This document shows positions 35,179 through 45,038 of a DNA stretch of 64,000 nt, piece by piece. The DNA comes from DTU013 sp964512095 (GTDB lineage Bacteria > Bacillota > Clostridia > Acetivibrionales > DTU013). The stretch covers positions 1 to 64,000 of the forward strand of contig CAZEIH010000012.1 of the NCBI GenBank assembly GCA_964512095.1, read 5' to 3'. The position numbers were made by a program, and so were the translations under genes. The notes under the pieces are model-generated. The model was not told where the DNA came from, searched no databases, and worked only from the letters and a program-made list of their open reading frames with translations. Every line of letters begins with the position of its first letter. Within the stretch, counting starts at the first letter, position 1.

Positions 35179-36819
35179 ATGAAGATAACAGGAGCAGAGG
35201 CAATAATAAAAGCCCTTGAGATGGAGAAAGCCGACACTATATTCGGCTACCCCGGTGCTGCAATCTCGCCGTTTTATGATGCATTGCTTAATTGTGGTAT
35301 AAGGCATATACTAACACGCCATGAACAGGGAGCCGCACATGCCGCCAACGGATATGCCCGTGTCACCGGTAAACCCGGAGTATGCGTTTCAACATCGGGA
35401 CCCGGCGCAACTAATCTGATTACAGGCATAGCCAATGCATACATGGACAGTATACCAATTATTGCCATAACAGGCCAGGTTAAAAGAGATATGATAGGTA
35501 CTGATGCTTTTCAGGAGGCTGATATAACAGGAGCAACGGCACCCTTTTGTAAGCATGGCTACCTTGTCAAAGAGGCGAAGGAGCTTCCCAGGGTAATAAA
35601 GGAGGCATTCCATATTGCCACCACTGGTCGGCCGGGGCCTGTTGTAATTGACATACCCATTGATGTACAGACAGAGATATTTGACTTCAAATATCCTAAA
35701 ACCATAGACATAAAGGGATATAAGCCCACGATAAAGGGACACCCTATGCAGATTAGAAAATCTGCTGCCGCTCTGGAAGAGGCAAAAAAGCCTGTCATTT
35801 GTGTAGGCGGCGGAGTAATTGGGGCAAATGCTGCAGCTGAGATGTTGGAGCTAGCCATGAGAAGAGCCATACCTGTTGTTACTACCTTAATGGGAATAGG
35901 AGCAATACCGACAGCTCATCCGCTACACTTTGGAATGGTAGGAACTCATGGTAGCCAGACCGCCAACTATGCTCTCCATCACGCAGATCTGGTACTGATA
36001 CTTGGTGCAAGAGTTGGAGATAGGGCAATGGGTGGTGCTAGTACTCTGGGCAAAAAGGCCAGAATAATTCATATTGACATAGACCCTGCTGAGATTGGTA
36101 AAAACATTGATGTATCTATACCGTTGGTGGGGGATTTAAAACAGATATTAATAGATATGTTGAAGCATGTGGATACATATGACAACAGGGGCTGGTTGGA
36201 CGAGATAACGGAAAGAAAGCTTAGTGATAATAAAAGGTCGCCGTCCGGATATGGTGGGCAAGCTGACTCGGAATATATTAGCCCCCGGCATCTGTTGTCA
36301 TTACTGGCAGACTTTTTCCCTGAGGAAACGGTTTTGGCTACAGAGGTAGGACAAAATCAGATATGGACTGCTAATAATTATAGGTTTAGCAGGCCTAAAA
36401 CCTTCATTACCTCAGGTGGATTGGGTACAATGGGCTACGGACTGCCTGCAGCGATAGGTGCTAAGGTTGGAAATCCAGAGGCTCCTACTATTGTGATTAG
36501 TGGTGATGGAAGCTTCCAGATGTCTATGCAGGAGCTGGGTACAATGAAACAGCATGATATAGATATAAAAATAGTACTATTAAATAACTGTAGGCTAGGC
36601 ATGGTTCGGGAGCTGCAGCTGATAAAGCATGAAGGTAGGTATTCACAGGTATGTCTTGATAAAAATCCAGATTTTGTGGCCTTGGCTGCTGCGTACGGTT
36701 TCAAGGGAGAAAAGATCACATCCAATGGTGAAATAAGAGCTTCCCTTGAACGAATGGTTCATGAGAAAGGACCTTATCTGTTGGAGTGTATGGTTGATCC
36801 TATGGAGCCTACATTGTGA
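35179..36819 (+). CDS. ilvB: Acetolactate synthase large subunit
   Basis: 546 residues from ATG 35179, preceded by GGAGG; an in-frame extension to 35011 only covers the T-box. The thiamine-diphosphate enzyme joins two pyruvates, or pyruvate and 2-oxobutyrate. The catalytic Glu is in LTRHEQGAAHAANGYAR, and the ThDP/Mg motif runs from SGDGSFQMSMQELGTM to NN. FAD-binding central domain sequences (GMVGTHGSQTANYA) are present. It works with the small subunit encoded next. Expression is governed by the upstream T-box. Confidence 0.95.
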   Translation: MKITGAEAIIKALEMEKADTIFGYPGAAISPFYDALLNCGIRHILTRHEQGAAHAANGYARVTGKPGVCVSTSGPGATNLITGIANAYMDSIPIIAITGQVKRDMIGTDAFQEADITGATAPFCKHGYLVKEAKELPRVIKEAFHIATTGRPGPVVIDIPIDVQTEIFDFKYPKTIDIKGYKPTIKGHPMQIRKSAAALEEAKKPVICVGGGVIGANAAAEMLELAMRRAIPVVTTLMGIGAIPTAHPLHFGMVGTHGSQTANYALHHADLVLILGARVGDRAMGGASTLGKKARIIHIDIDPAEIGKNIDVSIPLVGDLKQILIDMLKHVDTYDNRGWLDEITERKLSDNKRSPSGYGGQADSEYISPRHLLSLLADFFPEETVLATEVGQNQIWTANNYRFSRPKTFITSGGLGTMGYGLPAAIGAKVGNPEAPTIVISGDGSFQMSMQELGTMKQHDIDIKIVLLNNCRLGMVRELQLIKHEGRYSQVCLDKNPDFVALAAAYGFKGEKITSNGEIRASLERMVHEKGPYLLECMVDPMEPTL

Positions 36820-36936
36820 GCAGAAATTACCGACATTAATGATTTGTTGCCAGCAGGGCATTTGTAAACCACTGAGATAGCTATTTAAATGATAATTAGA
36901 CGGAAGAAAAATTAAACTTGAAAGGGGTAGAGGAAC

Positions 36937-37461
36937 ATGTCCAAATATACATTATCAGTGCTTGTGGTAAACCAAGCAGGTGTACTTTCAAGGGTTGCAG
37001 GCCTTTTCAGCAGGAGGGGCTTTAACATCGACAGCCTGGCGGTAGGAGTCACAGAGAATCCTGATGTTTCAAGGATGACGATTGTTGTTGATGGAGATGA
37101 GTATATTGTTGAGCAGGTCAGCAAGCAGTTGAATAAGCTTGTAGACGTCATCAAAATAAAAAGGCTTGATAAGCACGAATCCATTACCCGTGAGCTGTCA
37201 CTCATAAAGGTTTCAGCTAATGCATCTACCAGAAGTGAGATAGTACAGCTGGTGGAGATATTCAGAGCAAAGATAGTGGATGTATCAAAGACAACTCTTA
37301 CCATTGAGGCTGCTGGCGATGGTGACAAGGTTGGGGCTCTTGAGGATTTGCTCAAACCGTTTGGGCTAAAGGAAATTGTGAGAACGGGTACCATTGCTAT
37401 TGAAAGAGGCAATCGAATTATAAAGGTAACCAATAATGAGGAGGGTGAAATAAATGGCTAA
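36937..37461 (+). CDS. ilvN: Acetolactate synthase small (regulatory) subunit
   Basis: 174 residues. An ACT domain at about 4-75 (SVLVVNQAGVLSRVAGLFSRRG; FNIDSLAVG) binds valine and confers feedback inhibition. The C-terminal ALS_ss_C domain is also present, with RGNRIIKV close to the end. AAAGGGG precedes the ATG. Its last 8 bases overlap the start of ilvC, so the two are translationally coupled. Confidence 0.94.
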   Translation: MSKYTLSVLVVNQAGVLSRVAGLFSRRGFNIDSLAVGVTENPDVSRMTIVVDGDEYIVEQVSKQLNKLVDVIKIKRLDKHESITRELSLIKVSANASTRSEIVQLVEIFRAKIVDVSKTTLTIEAAGDGDKVGALEDLLKPFGLKEIVRTGTIAIERGNRIIKVTNNEEGEING

Positions 37462-38449
37462 GATGTATTATGATAGTGACTGTAGTTTAGACTTATTCAA
37501 AGGAAAAACAATCGCAGTGATAGGATACGGCAGTCAGGGACATGCGCATGCGCAAAACTTGAAGGATAGTGGAGTAAATGTAGTAGTAGGACTTACTCCG
37601 GGTTCAGCAAGAAGGAAACAAGTAGAGGCTGATGGTCTTACAGTGATGGACACTGCACAAGCCGCAAAAGCAGGGGATCTGATTATGATTCTGACTCCAG
37701 ATCAAACTCAAGCTGACATGTACTACAATGACATTGCTCCCAATTTGAAGGAGGGAGATATACTTGCTTTCGCTCACGGCTTTAACATACACTTCAATCA
37801 GATAAAGCCGCCTGAATTCGTTGACGTTATAATGATAGCTCCAAAGGGTCCCGGTCATACTGTTAGAAGCCAGTATAATGAGGGCAGAGGTGTACCTTCT
37901 TTATTTGCTGTATACCAAGATGCATCAGGCAAGGCGCAGGATTATGCACTAGCATATGCATCAGGCATAGGGGCCGGAAGAGCAGGTATTTTGGAGACCA
38001 CCTTCAGAGAAGAGACTGAAACAGATCTGTTTGGTGAGCAGGCAGTGCTGTGTGGTGGTGTCACAGAATTGATGAAGGCAGGCTTTGAAACCCTTGTTCA
38101 GGCGGGTTATCAGCCAGAAATAGCATACTTTGAGTGTATCCATGAGATGAAGCTTATCGTCGATTTAATCAATCAGGGTGGCTATGCTTACATGAGGTAC
38201 TCAATTAGCGATACGGCAGAGTATGGAGACTATATGGTAGGCAAGAGGATCGTTACTGATGAAACAAGGAAGGAAATGAAAAAAGTACTTTCAGAAATAC
38301 AGAACGGTACTTTTGCATCAAAATGGATAATGGAAAACAAAGCAGGTGGAAGAGCCGAATTCCTTGCAACGAGGCTGTGCGAGTCAGAGCATCAGCTCGA
38401 GAAGGTAGGCACTGAGCTTAGAAAGATGATGAGCTGGCTGAAAAAATAA
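37454..38449 (+). CDS. ilvC: Ketol-acid reductoisomerase
   Basis: 331 residues, the class I (short) form. It isomerises and reduces acetolactate or acetohydroxybutyrate with NADPH. The Rossmann loop is GYGSQGHAHAQNLKDSG; the loop's later SARRK favours NADPH. The Mg-binding residues lie in the knotted C-terminal domain (DLFGEQAVLCGG and YFECIHEMKLIVDL). It overlaps ilvN by 8 nt and has AGGAGGGTG upstream within that gene. Confidence 0.96.
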   Translation: MAKMYYDSDCSLDLFKGKTIAVIGYGSQGHAHAQNLKDSGVNVVVGLTPGSARRKQVEADGLTVMDTAQAAKAGDLIMILTPDQTQADMYYNDIAPNLKEGDILAFAHGFNIHFNQIKPPEFVDVIMIAPKGPGHTVRSQYNEGRGVPSLFAVYQDASGKAQDYALAYASGIGAGRAGILETTFREETETDLFGEQAVLCGGVTELMKAGFETLVQAGYQPEIAYFECIHEMKLIVDLINQGGYAYMRYSISDTAEYGDYMVGKRIVTDETRKEMKKVLSEIQNGTFASKWIMENKAGGRAEFLATRLCESEHQLEKVGTELRKMMSWLKK

Positions 38450-38465
38450 GAAGAATAGGTTGACC

Positions 38466-38520
38466 CCCCCGGTGCAACAGCGTCCGGGGGAATATAGAGA
38501 AAAGGCGGGAGAGTACCGCC
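38466..38520 (+). other. Two hairpins between ilvC and leuA
   Basis: CCCCCGG (38466-38472) pairs with CCGGGGG (38484-38490), and GGCGG (38504-38508) pairs with CCGCC (38516-38520). No T-tract follows either. In ilv-leu operons of Firmicutes, processed intercistronic hairpins stabilise upstream messages; a similar role is possible here. Confidence 0.55.
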
Positions 38521-38569
38521 GGATACTTATAAATATGAGATTTAATGAGATATCGAAGGAGGTTATCTT

Positions 38570-40114
38570 ATGTCAACGAGAATAAAGATATTCGACACAA
38601 CATTGAGAGATGGAGAACAGACTCCTGGAGTTAGCTTAAATATACAGGAAAAGCTGAAAATAGCACGCCAGCTGACAAGGCTTGGAGTGGATGTGATTGA
38701 GGCAGGCTTTGCAATTTCATCTCCGGGTGATTTTATGGCAGTGAAGACAATTGCAGAAAATGTAAAGGGAGTCGCTATTGCCAGTCTCAGCAGGGCTATG
38801 GAAAAGGATATTGATAGGTCATGGGAAGCATTGTGCAATGCAGAGAGCCCACGGATACACACATTTATAGCAACCTCTGATATCCATATGAAGTATAAGC
38901 TTAAGATGTCTGAGGGGGAGGTGCTTCAGCGGGCTGCTGCAATGGTGAGTTATGCAAAAAAGTATTGTAGTGATGTAGAGTTTTCCGCTGAGGATGCCAG
39001 CAGGACCAGAACTGAATTCCTTTACAGAGTGTTGGAGGGTGTCATTAAGGCAGGGGCAACAGTGGTGAATATCCCTGATACTGTTGGATATACATCTCCC
39101 GAGGAGTTTGGTCTCCTCATAAAAGGTATAAAGGAAAATGTAAATGGTATCGATAAAGTTGACATAAGTGTACATTGCCATAATGACCTTGGTCTGGCTG
39201 TAGCTAATTCACTTGCAGCTATAAGAAATGGTGCCACGCAGGTGGAATGCACTATCAATGGACTTGGAGAACGGGCAGGAAATGCTTCCATGGAAGAGTT
39301 GATAATGGGCATACAGACAAGAAAGGATTATTACGGTGAACTGATACACAATATTGAAACAAAGCAGATATACAGGACCAGTAAGCTCGTGAGTAATATG
39401 ACCGGAGTGGCGTTGCATCCCAATAAGGCAATAGTTGGGTCAAATGCCTTTGCACATGAGTCGGGTATACATCAGCATGGTGTACTGGCTGAAAAGAGCA
39501 CCTACGAGATTATGACGCCGGAATCAATTGGACTTTCTCAAAACAGAATGGTCCTAGGTAAGCTCTCCGGAAGGCATGCTTTCGAGGAAAGACTTAAGGA
39601 GATGGGCTACAATTTACAGCCTGAGGAAATTGCCAAAGCTTTCGAGAAATTTAAGGAGCTTGCTGATAAGAAAAAGACTGTTACAGACAGAGATATTGAA
39701 GCGTTGGTCGGTGAAAAGGTATCGGAGGTCGATGAGGTTTACAAGCTGGACAGCTTCCAGATAAGTACCGGCAACAAGGTAGTATCTACAGCAACTGTGA
39801 GCATGTTTAAAAATGGGGAACTGGTAATGGAGGCTGCTACCGGTGATGGACCTATAAATGCTTCTTTTAAGGCGATAGAGAGAACCGTTGGCTTCGAAAT
39901 GGAGCTGCAGGATTATAGCCTGAAGGGTGTTACAGAGGGCGCAGATGCCCTTGGTGAGGCCATGGTCAGAGTTTTGAAGGACGATAAGGTGTACGTGGGT
40001 AGAGGAGTAAGCACTGACGTTTTAGAAGCTAGTGTTAAAGCGTATATAAATGCAATCAACAGGGTAGTACACGATCATGGTAAGCATACTCAGGACGGAA
40101 GGGAGACAATATGA
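38570..40114 (+). CDS. leuA: 2-isopropylmalate synthase
   Basis: 514 residues. It condenses 2-oxoisovalerate with acetyl-CoA, the first step of leucine synthesis. The TIM barrel begins with FDTTLRDGEQTPGV and holds metal-binding VHCHNDLGLAVANS. The C-terminal LeuA dimer domain (about 360-510) is the leucine feedback site. An AAGGAGG precedes the ATG. The gene overlaps cimA by 4 nt (ATGA). The leuB, leuC and leuD genes are not in the window. Confidence 0.95.
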   Translation: MSTRIKIFDTTLRDGEQTPGVSLNIQEKLKIARQLTRLGVDVIEAGFAISSPGDFMAVKTIAENVKGVAIASLSRAMEKDIDRSWEALCNAESPRIHTFIATSDIHMKYKLKMSEGEVLQRAAAMVSYAKKYCSDVEFSAEDASRTRTEFLYRVLEGVIKAGATVVNIPDTVGYTSPEEFGLLIKGIKENVNGIDKVDISVHCHNDLGLAVANSLAAIRNGATQVECTINGLGERAGNASMEELIMGIQTRKDYYGELIHNIETKQIYRTSKLVSNMTGVALHPNKAIVGSNAFAHESGIHQHGVLAEKSTYEIMTPESIGLSQNRMVLGKLSGRHAFEERLKEMGYNLQPEEIAKAFEKFKELADKKKTVTDRDIEALVGEKVSEVDEVYKLDSFQISTGNKVVSTATVSMFKNGELVMEAATGDGPINASFKAIERTVGFEMELQDYSLKGVTEGADALGEAMVRVLKDDKVYVGRGVSTDVLEASVKAYINAINRVVHDHGKHTQDGRETI

Positions 40115-41673
40115 AAAATATAGTTGTTCTGGATTCCACATTAAGAGATGGAGCACAGGCGCTTGGAATTTCATATACCGTGGAAGATAAGCTGAAAATC
40201 GTTAAAAGACTCGATGCTCTGGGGGTAGATTATATAGAGGCAGGTAATCCTGGATCGAATCCCAAGGATTTGGAGTTTTTTGAGAAGGCCAAGAGGATTG
40301 AATTTAAGCATGCCAAGCTGATTGCTTTTGGTAGCACCAGAAGAGTAGGTATCCAGGTGGATGAGGATGCCAATGTTAGGTCACTACTTATGGCAGGTAC
40401 GGATGCTGTGGTAATATTCGGAAAGTCATGGGATTTCCAAGTTACAGATATTCTTAAAACCACTCTTGATGAAAATATCAGGATGATATTTGATACGGTG
40501 AAATACTTCAAGGATCAGGGGAAGGAAGTAGTATACGATGCCGAGCACTTTTTTGACGGCTATTTTTCAGACCCCTCATATGCCATGGATACACTGAAGG
40601 CCGCAGCTGATGCAGGTGCGGATAGTCTTTGTCTTTGTGACACCAAGGGTGGTTGTCTTCCAATGGATATCCATGACATTACACAAAAGGCTGTGGAGAC
40701 CTTCGATGTTCCGATTGGGATTCATACTCACAATGATACCGGCATGGCAGTAGCGGGAACAATAATGGCTGTCCAGGCGGGAGCGGAGCAAATCCAGGGA
40801 ACGATAAACGGTTTTGGTGAAAGATGTGGTAATGCCAACCTTTGTTCTATCATACCTACACTCCAGCTAAAAATGGGCTACAGCTGCATCCCTGAAGGGA
40901 GTATGGCAAGGATGACTACTGTTGCTCGAGGGATAAGCGAAATAGCCAATGTAATCCATGATGAAAGAGCTCCATATGTGGGAAGGTCTGCCTTTGCTCA
41001 TAAGGCGGGGATGCACGCAGATGCAGTTGTTAAGAACACAGCAGCGTATGAGTTGATTGATCCTGAGCTTGTCGGAAACGAAAGAACCTTCCTTATGTCA
41101 GAGGTAGCTGGCAGAAGTGCTGTTTTAGGCATGGTTAAGAATATTATGCCGTCTATTACAAGGGATTCGCCGGAAACAAGGCTAATACTTGAAAAGCTAA
41201 AGGAGATGGAACATGAAGGATACCAGTACGAGGGTGCTGAGAGTTCCTTTGAGCTTATAGTAAGAAAAGTTCTTGGGAAATATAAGCCTTCCTTTGAGTT
41301 GAAGGATTTTAAGGTTATTGTCAATGAGCCTGCTATAGACAGTAAGCATAATTCATCTGCAATTATAAAGGTAAAGGTAGGGGATCAGGAGGAAATTACA
41401 GCTGCGGAGGGTGAAGGGCCTGTAAATGCCCTTGACAATGCAGTAAGAAAAGCCCTGTCAAGATTTTACCCCGTAATCCATGAAATGAAATTGACGGACT
41501 ATAAGGTTAGAGTACTTGATTCTACGGCAGCAACGGCTGCAAAGGTTAGAGTTCTGATTGAGTCTACCGATGGCAACGAGGTGTGGACTACTATCGGTGT
41601 TTCAACAGACATAATAGAAGCTAGCTGGAAGGCTTTGGTTGACTCTATAGAATATAGGCTTGGTAGCACTTAA
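40111..41673 (+). CDS. cimA: (R)-citramalate synthase
   Basis: 520 residues, homologous to LeuA throughout but of the CimA type: it opens LDSTLRDGAQALGISYTVEDK and carries HTHNDTGMAVAG and FGERCGNANL. It condenses pyruvate with acetyl-CoA to citramalate, giving a threonine-independent route to 2-oxobutyrate and isoleucine. The C-terminal regulatory domain is present. Overlap with leuA by 4 nt makes it part of the ilv operon. This shows that the operon serves both isoleucine routes downstream of the acetolactate synthase. Confidence 0.9.
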   Translation: MKNIVVLDSTLRDGAQALGISYTVEDKLKIVKRLDALGVDYIEAGNPGSNPKDLEFFEKAKRIEFKHAKLIAFGSTRRVGIQVDEDANVRSLLMAGTDAVVIFGKSWDFQVTDILKTTLDENIRMIFDTVKYFKDQGKEVVYDAEHFFDGYFSDPSYAMDTLKAAADAGADSLCLCDTKGGCLPMDIHDITQKAVETFDVPIGIHTHNDTGMAVAGTIMAVQAGAEQIQGTINGFGERCGNANLCSIIPTLQLKMGYSCIPEGSMARMTTVARGISEIANVIHDERAPYVGRSAFAHKAGMHADAVVKNTAAYELIDPELVGNERTFLMSEVAGRSAVLGMVKNIMPSITRDSPETRLILEKLKEMEHEGYQYEGAESSFELIVRKVLGKYKPSFELKDFKVIVNEPAIDSKHNSSAIIKVKVGDQEEITAAEGEGPVNALDNAVRKALSRFYPVIHEMKLTDYKVRVLDSTAATAAKVRVLIESTDGNEVWTTIGVSTDIIEASWKALVDSIEYRLGST

Positions 41674-41720
41674 TGCCGTAATATGCCGGGCGGTTCTTTT
41701 ATCTATGTCTTCAGAGGATG

Positions 41721-41780
41721 CTGACCTCTATAGGTTGGTGATGAATGAAGTCCTACTCCTTGAGCGAAGCGAATTGATTA
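41721..41780 (+). repeat. Dispersed intergenic repeat, copy D (internally deleted)
   Basis: It keeps the first hairpin region (CTGACCTCTATAGGTTGGTG) and the terminal TGAGCGAAGCGAATTGA, but the central hairpin between GATGAATGAAG and the end is missing. It lies 48 nt after cimA. Confidence 0.8.
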
Positions 41781-41851
41781 TGTGTAGCTAAGTTGTGGTA
41801 AAATGCAACAAAAGAACAGTTTCAATGTTTTACTTGAAAGGTGGCAAGAAA

Positions 41852-42127
41852 TTGACTCTTAATGGTAAGCTGTTGGTTAAAGGTAGGATAGTTAGGGAAG
41901 GTACATCAGGTGATGATGACAAGGAGCATAGCTTCAGGGACAAGCTGGAGAATTGTCTTGTCGAGCTTTGCCTATATCTTGAGATACCTGTTCCTTTATG
42001 GTTGAAAAAGAACACTCGGGAGCTTGCCATCTTTCGAAAGACATTTTTTACAGCGGAGCAGTTTATTGATAGGGTTTGGTTCGACAAATTTGAAATACAA
42101 TTATCGGGAGATGAGATTAAAAAGTAA
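41852..42127 (+). CDS. Small protein of unknown function
   Basis: 91 residues from TTG 41852 (AAAGGTGG seven bases upstream); a longer frame reaching GTG-like codons near 41795 has no ribosome site. The sequence has a short N-terminal beta segment (LTLNGKLLVKGRIV) and a conserved-looking patch, CLYLEIPVPLWLKKNTREL. No signal peptide or membrane segment. I recognise no family. Confidence 0.55.
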   Translation: MTLNGKLLVKGRIVREGTSGDDDKEHSFRDKLENCLVELCLYLEIPVPLWLKKNTRELAIFRKTFFTAEQFIDRVWFDKFEIQLSGDEIKK

Positions 42128-42238
42128 GGTAAGGCTGGTTGAAGAGACATAATATATTGCATTATGTAAAGGAGTACTGATATAATGTATTTGTAGGCGG
42201 CTGGAATGGAAATTGATGTTTATAGCGAGAGGTAATGA

Positions 42239-44092
42239 ATGCATATAAGCAGAAATACTGAGTTACATCCGACTAACTATAATATGGCTTCAAACAGTCC
42301 AGCAAGTGAAGGGATAATAATTGCTGTTTGTTCAGCAGTCTATATTGCATTGTCATTTTTCCTTAGGGATATCTCAAGTCAGGATAATGCACAATCTATA
42401 ATTTTCGGTATGACAGTGAAGAATTTCGTATTCAGCGGGATGGCGGTACAGGCCCAGTCTCTTTCTACTGCTTTCCTTACCATAAGAATGAATAAAAAGG
42501 GGTTTATCGCAGGTGTATTGCTGAATATAGTAGGTATTAGCTTTGCTTTGATGAGTATTATTTATAAAGGGGAGCAAGATGCTTTACCCGGCGTTGTGAC
42601 GTATATTGGCGCCATCATTGTTTGCATAGTAGTTTATTATTATAAAAAGGGTATTGTCGATTATTTTAAAAAACTATCGGAACAGAAGGAAGAGTTGACA
42701 TCTTTATATAAAGAAATATCGGTATCTCAAGAGAGATTTAGCAGGCAGAATGAACAGCTGATAAAATATAACAACCTGATGAGTGAGAATAAGAAGCAGC
42801 TTGAGTATTTGGCATACAATGATGGTCTTACCGGCTTGCCTAACAGGGGGATGATAATAAAGAAGCTGGATATGCTTATTCATTATTCCAGTATAAACAA
42901 TAATGGCTTTTCTTTAGTATATATAGATATTGATAATTTCAAAGATATAAATGACATTATGGGGCACCATATTGGGGATATGATATTGCAGACAGTGGCT
43001 CAACGATGCAGCTCAATTCTTGATAAGAACGATGTTCTTGGACGTATTGGCGGAGATGAATTTGCACTGATTGTCCGCCGCGAACTAAGCCGGGATAAAA
43101 TTCTTCAATATGTTAATAGCTTTAAATCATTAGTATCTGAGGTGTGCAGGTGCGACAACAAGGAACTCTTTATTAATGCGAGCTTCGGGATATCAATTTT
43201 CCCAATAGATGGAGAATCAACTGGGGAGTTGCTGAAAAAAGCCGATATAGCGATGCATTCAACAAAAAAGTCTGGCAAGAATGGTATTAGTTTTTTCTGT
43301 GACGAAATGCAAACAAGTATGTTGGAGAGAGCTAGACTTGAGAAGGGGTTGAAGTCGGCATTGATGAATGAAGAGTTGTATTTGGTATTTCAACCGCAGT
43401 ACTATTGTGATACAGGGTACATTAGAGGATTTGAGGCCCTTGCCAGATGGCATTCTAAGACACTGGGGGATGTTAGCCCTTCACAGTTCATTCCGGTAGC
43501 AGAGGATACAGGTATGATTATCGACATCGGAGAATGGATACTAAGGACTGTGTTAAAAAGGTTTGGAGAGATGCAGTTAGAAAGCCAGAAGGATTTTATA
43601 TTGTCCATAAATATTTCGGTGGTTCAAATAGTTCAGCCATCCTTTTTGAAAATGGTAAGGAGAGTTCTGGAGGATACTGGGTTTGATAGTAGCTATTTGG
43701 AGTTTGAAATAACAGAATCCGTGTTCATTTCATATCCCGAGAAGGTTATTGATACACTTAATCAGATTAAGAAAATGGGTATAAGGATAGCACTGGATGA
43801 CTTTGGGACGGGTTACGCCTCATTGAATTATCTTCAAATGCTCCCTATCGATACATTGAAAATTGACAAGGCGTTTGTTAGCAGAATTGGTACAACGGAT
43901 CCGGGTAATCAAATCATAGGTTCAATAATCTGGCTTGCCCATAGTCTTGGCATAATGGTCATAGCAGAAGGTGTGGAAAAGACCGAACAGCTTGAGTACC
44001 TAAGAACACAAAGTTGCGACTGTCTGCAAGGGTTCTTGCTAAGCAAGCCCGTGGAAGAGGAACAGTGCACAAAAATGGTTGAATTAATGTAG
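42239..44092 (+). CDS. Membrane-bound GGDEF-EAL protein (c-di-GMP turnover)
   Basis: 617 residues. Three or four N-terminal membrane helices (about 20-140) are followed by a coiled coil (about 145-190), a GGDEF domain and an EAL domain. The diguanylate cyclase motif GGDEF is intact (residues 271-275), and the usual inhibitory RxxD site before it is absent. The EAL domain has E399-A-L in FEALARWHS, plus NISVVQ, ESVF, DDFGTGYASL and KIDKAF, so phosphodiesterase residues appear complete. It could make or degrade c-di-GMP; which activity dominates cannot be told. Monocistronic. Confidence 0.93.
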   Translation: MHISRNTELHPTNYNMASNSPASEGIIIAVCSAVYIALSFFLRDISSQDNAQSIIFGMTVKNFVFSGMAVQAQSLSTAFLTIRMNKKGFIAGVLLNIVGISFALMSIIYKGEQDALPGVVTYIGAIIVCIVVYYYKKGIVDYFKKLSEQKEELTSLYKEISVSQERFSRQNEQLIKYNNLMSENKKQLEYLAYNDGLTGLPNRGMIIKKLDMLIHYSSINNNGFSLVYIDIDNFKDINDIMGHHIGDMILQTVAQRCSSILDKNDVLGRIGGDEFALIVRRELSRDKILQYVNSFKSLVSEVCRCDNKELFINASFGISIFPIDGESTGELLKKADIAMHSTKKSGKNGISFFCDEMQTSMLERARLEKGLKSALMNEELYLVFQPQYYCDTGYIRGFEALARWHSKTLGDVSPSQFIPVAEDTGMIIDIGEWILRTVLKRFGEMQLESQKDFILSINISVVQIVQPSFLKMVRRVLEDTGFDSSYLEFEITESVFISYPEKVIDTLNQIKKMGIRIALDDFGTGYASLNYLQMLPIDTLKIDKAFVSRIGTTDPGNQIIGSIIWLAHSLGIMVIAEGVEKTEQLEYLRTQSCDCLQGFLLSKPVEEEQCTKMVELM

Positions 44093-44201
44093 TAAAATCG
44101 TCTCACTTCTTTAAATCAGTGCGTTATAATCATATGTCTCTCAGCATATAAATAATTGATATGCTGCACCTGCTACTTGTATTTCTGCGGAGGTGTTTTT
44201 A

Positions 44202-44906
44202 TTGAACAAAACAAGAATTTGTTCGATTTTTTTTGTTGCCACTGTTTTTGTTTTGTCTGTTATGCAGATAATTATAGATGCAAAAGAGGAAATTTCATTA
44301 AGTATATCATCTGTTGCTGAAAATAAGAACGAGTATATAATTTTTGTAGAGGTAGAGGATAAAACGCTGTACCTTCTCAACGGCAATAAATGTGTAAAGG
44401 AATATAAGATAGCCTCAGGTAAATCGGGCTTGCCTTCACCTATTGGGCGTTGGACAATCATAGAGAAGGGCGACTGGGGCGAGGGTTTTGGCGGTAGGTG
44501 GCTCGGCTTCGATGTTCCCTGGGGGATATATGGTATTCATGGAACAATAGATGCTAGTTCTATCGGATCTGCAGCAAGCCAGGGCTGTATCCGTATGTTT
44601 AACGATGATGTAGCGGAGCTGTATCGTCTTGTTTCTGTGGGCACTGAGGTAGTAATTGTAAACGGTCAGTTTGGGCCTTTTGGTAGACGCTTTGACGAGA
44701 TTAACCCGGGAGACAGGGGGGCTGATGTACTTGCCATACAAAAGCGGCTCAAGCAGCTGGGCTATTATGGCGGACCGCTTGATGGTATATATGAGGACGG
44801 TATGAAAAAGGCTGTCCATCAGTTTCAACGGGATACTGGTCTCACTGCTAAAAACACAATAACTCGGCAGACCTGGCTCAATATGGGGTTTCGGGAGTTT
44901 GAGTAA
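44202..44906 (+). CDS. L,D-transpeptidase (YkuD) with C-terminal peptidoglycan-binding domain
   Basis: 234 residues from TTG 44202, with GCGGAGG eight bases upstream. An N-terminal signal anchor (about 4-25) precedes the YkuD domain (about 50-150), with the catalytic HGTIDASSIGSAASQGCIRM segment containing His and Cys. A PG_binding_1 domain follows (about 168-230, DVLAIQKRLKQLGYYGGP). The enzyme forms 3-3 crosslinks or attaches proteins in peptidoglycan and is exported. Many spore-formers use such enzymes for the spore coat or cortex. Confidence 0.9.
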   Translation: MNKTRICSIFFVATVFVLSVMQIIIDAKEEISLSISSVAENKNEYIIFVEVEDKTLYLLNGNKCVKEYKIASGKSGLPSPIGRWTIIEKGDWGEGFGGRWLGFDVPWGIYGIHGTIDASSIGSAASQGCIRMFNDDVAELYRLVSVGTEVVIVNGQFGPFGRRFDEINPGDRGADVLAIQKRLKQLGYYGGPLDGIYEDGMKKAVHQFQRDTGLTAKNTITRQTWLNMGFREFE

Positions 44907-45038
44907 CCAACACATCAATTTCTTTGTCATTACCTATGGTCTTACGGAAGTAACCAACTCTCATTTTTTCTGACTGGTACATATGGCGTGTGGTATAATT
45001 GAGGGACAGCAAATGACAAGAAAGGATACCGAGGTACG

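Noticed and set aside
42374..42577. Short open frames antisense to the GGDEF-EAL gene and to other large genes
   Set aside because: They lie wholly inside well-supported genes in other frames, lack ribosome sites and have no homology.
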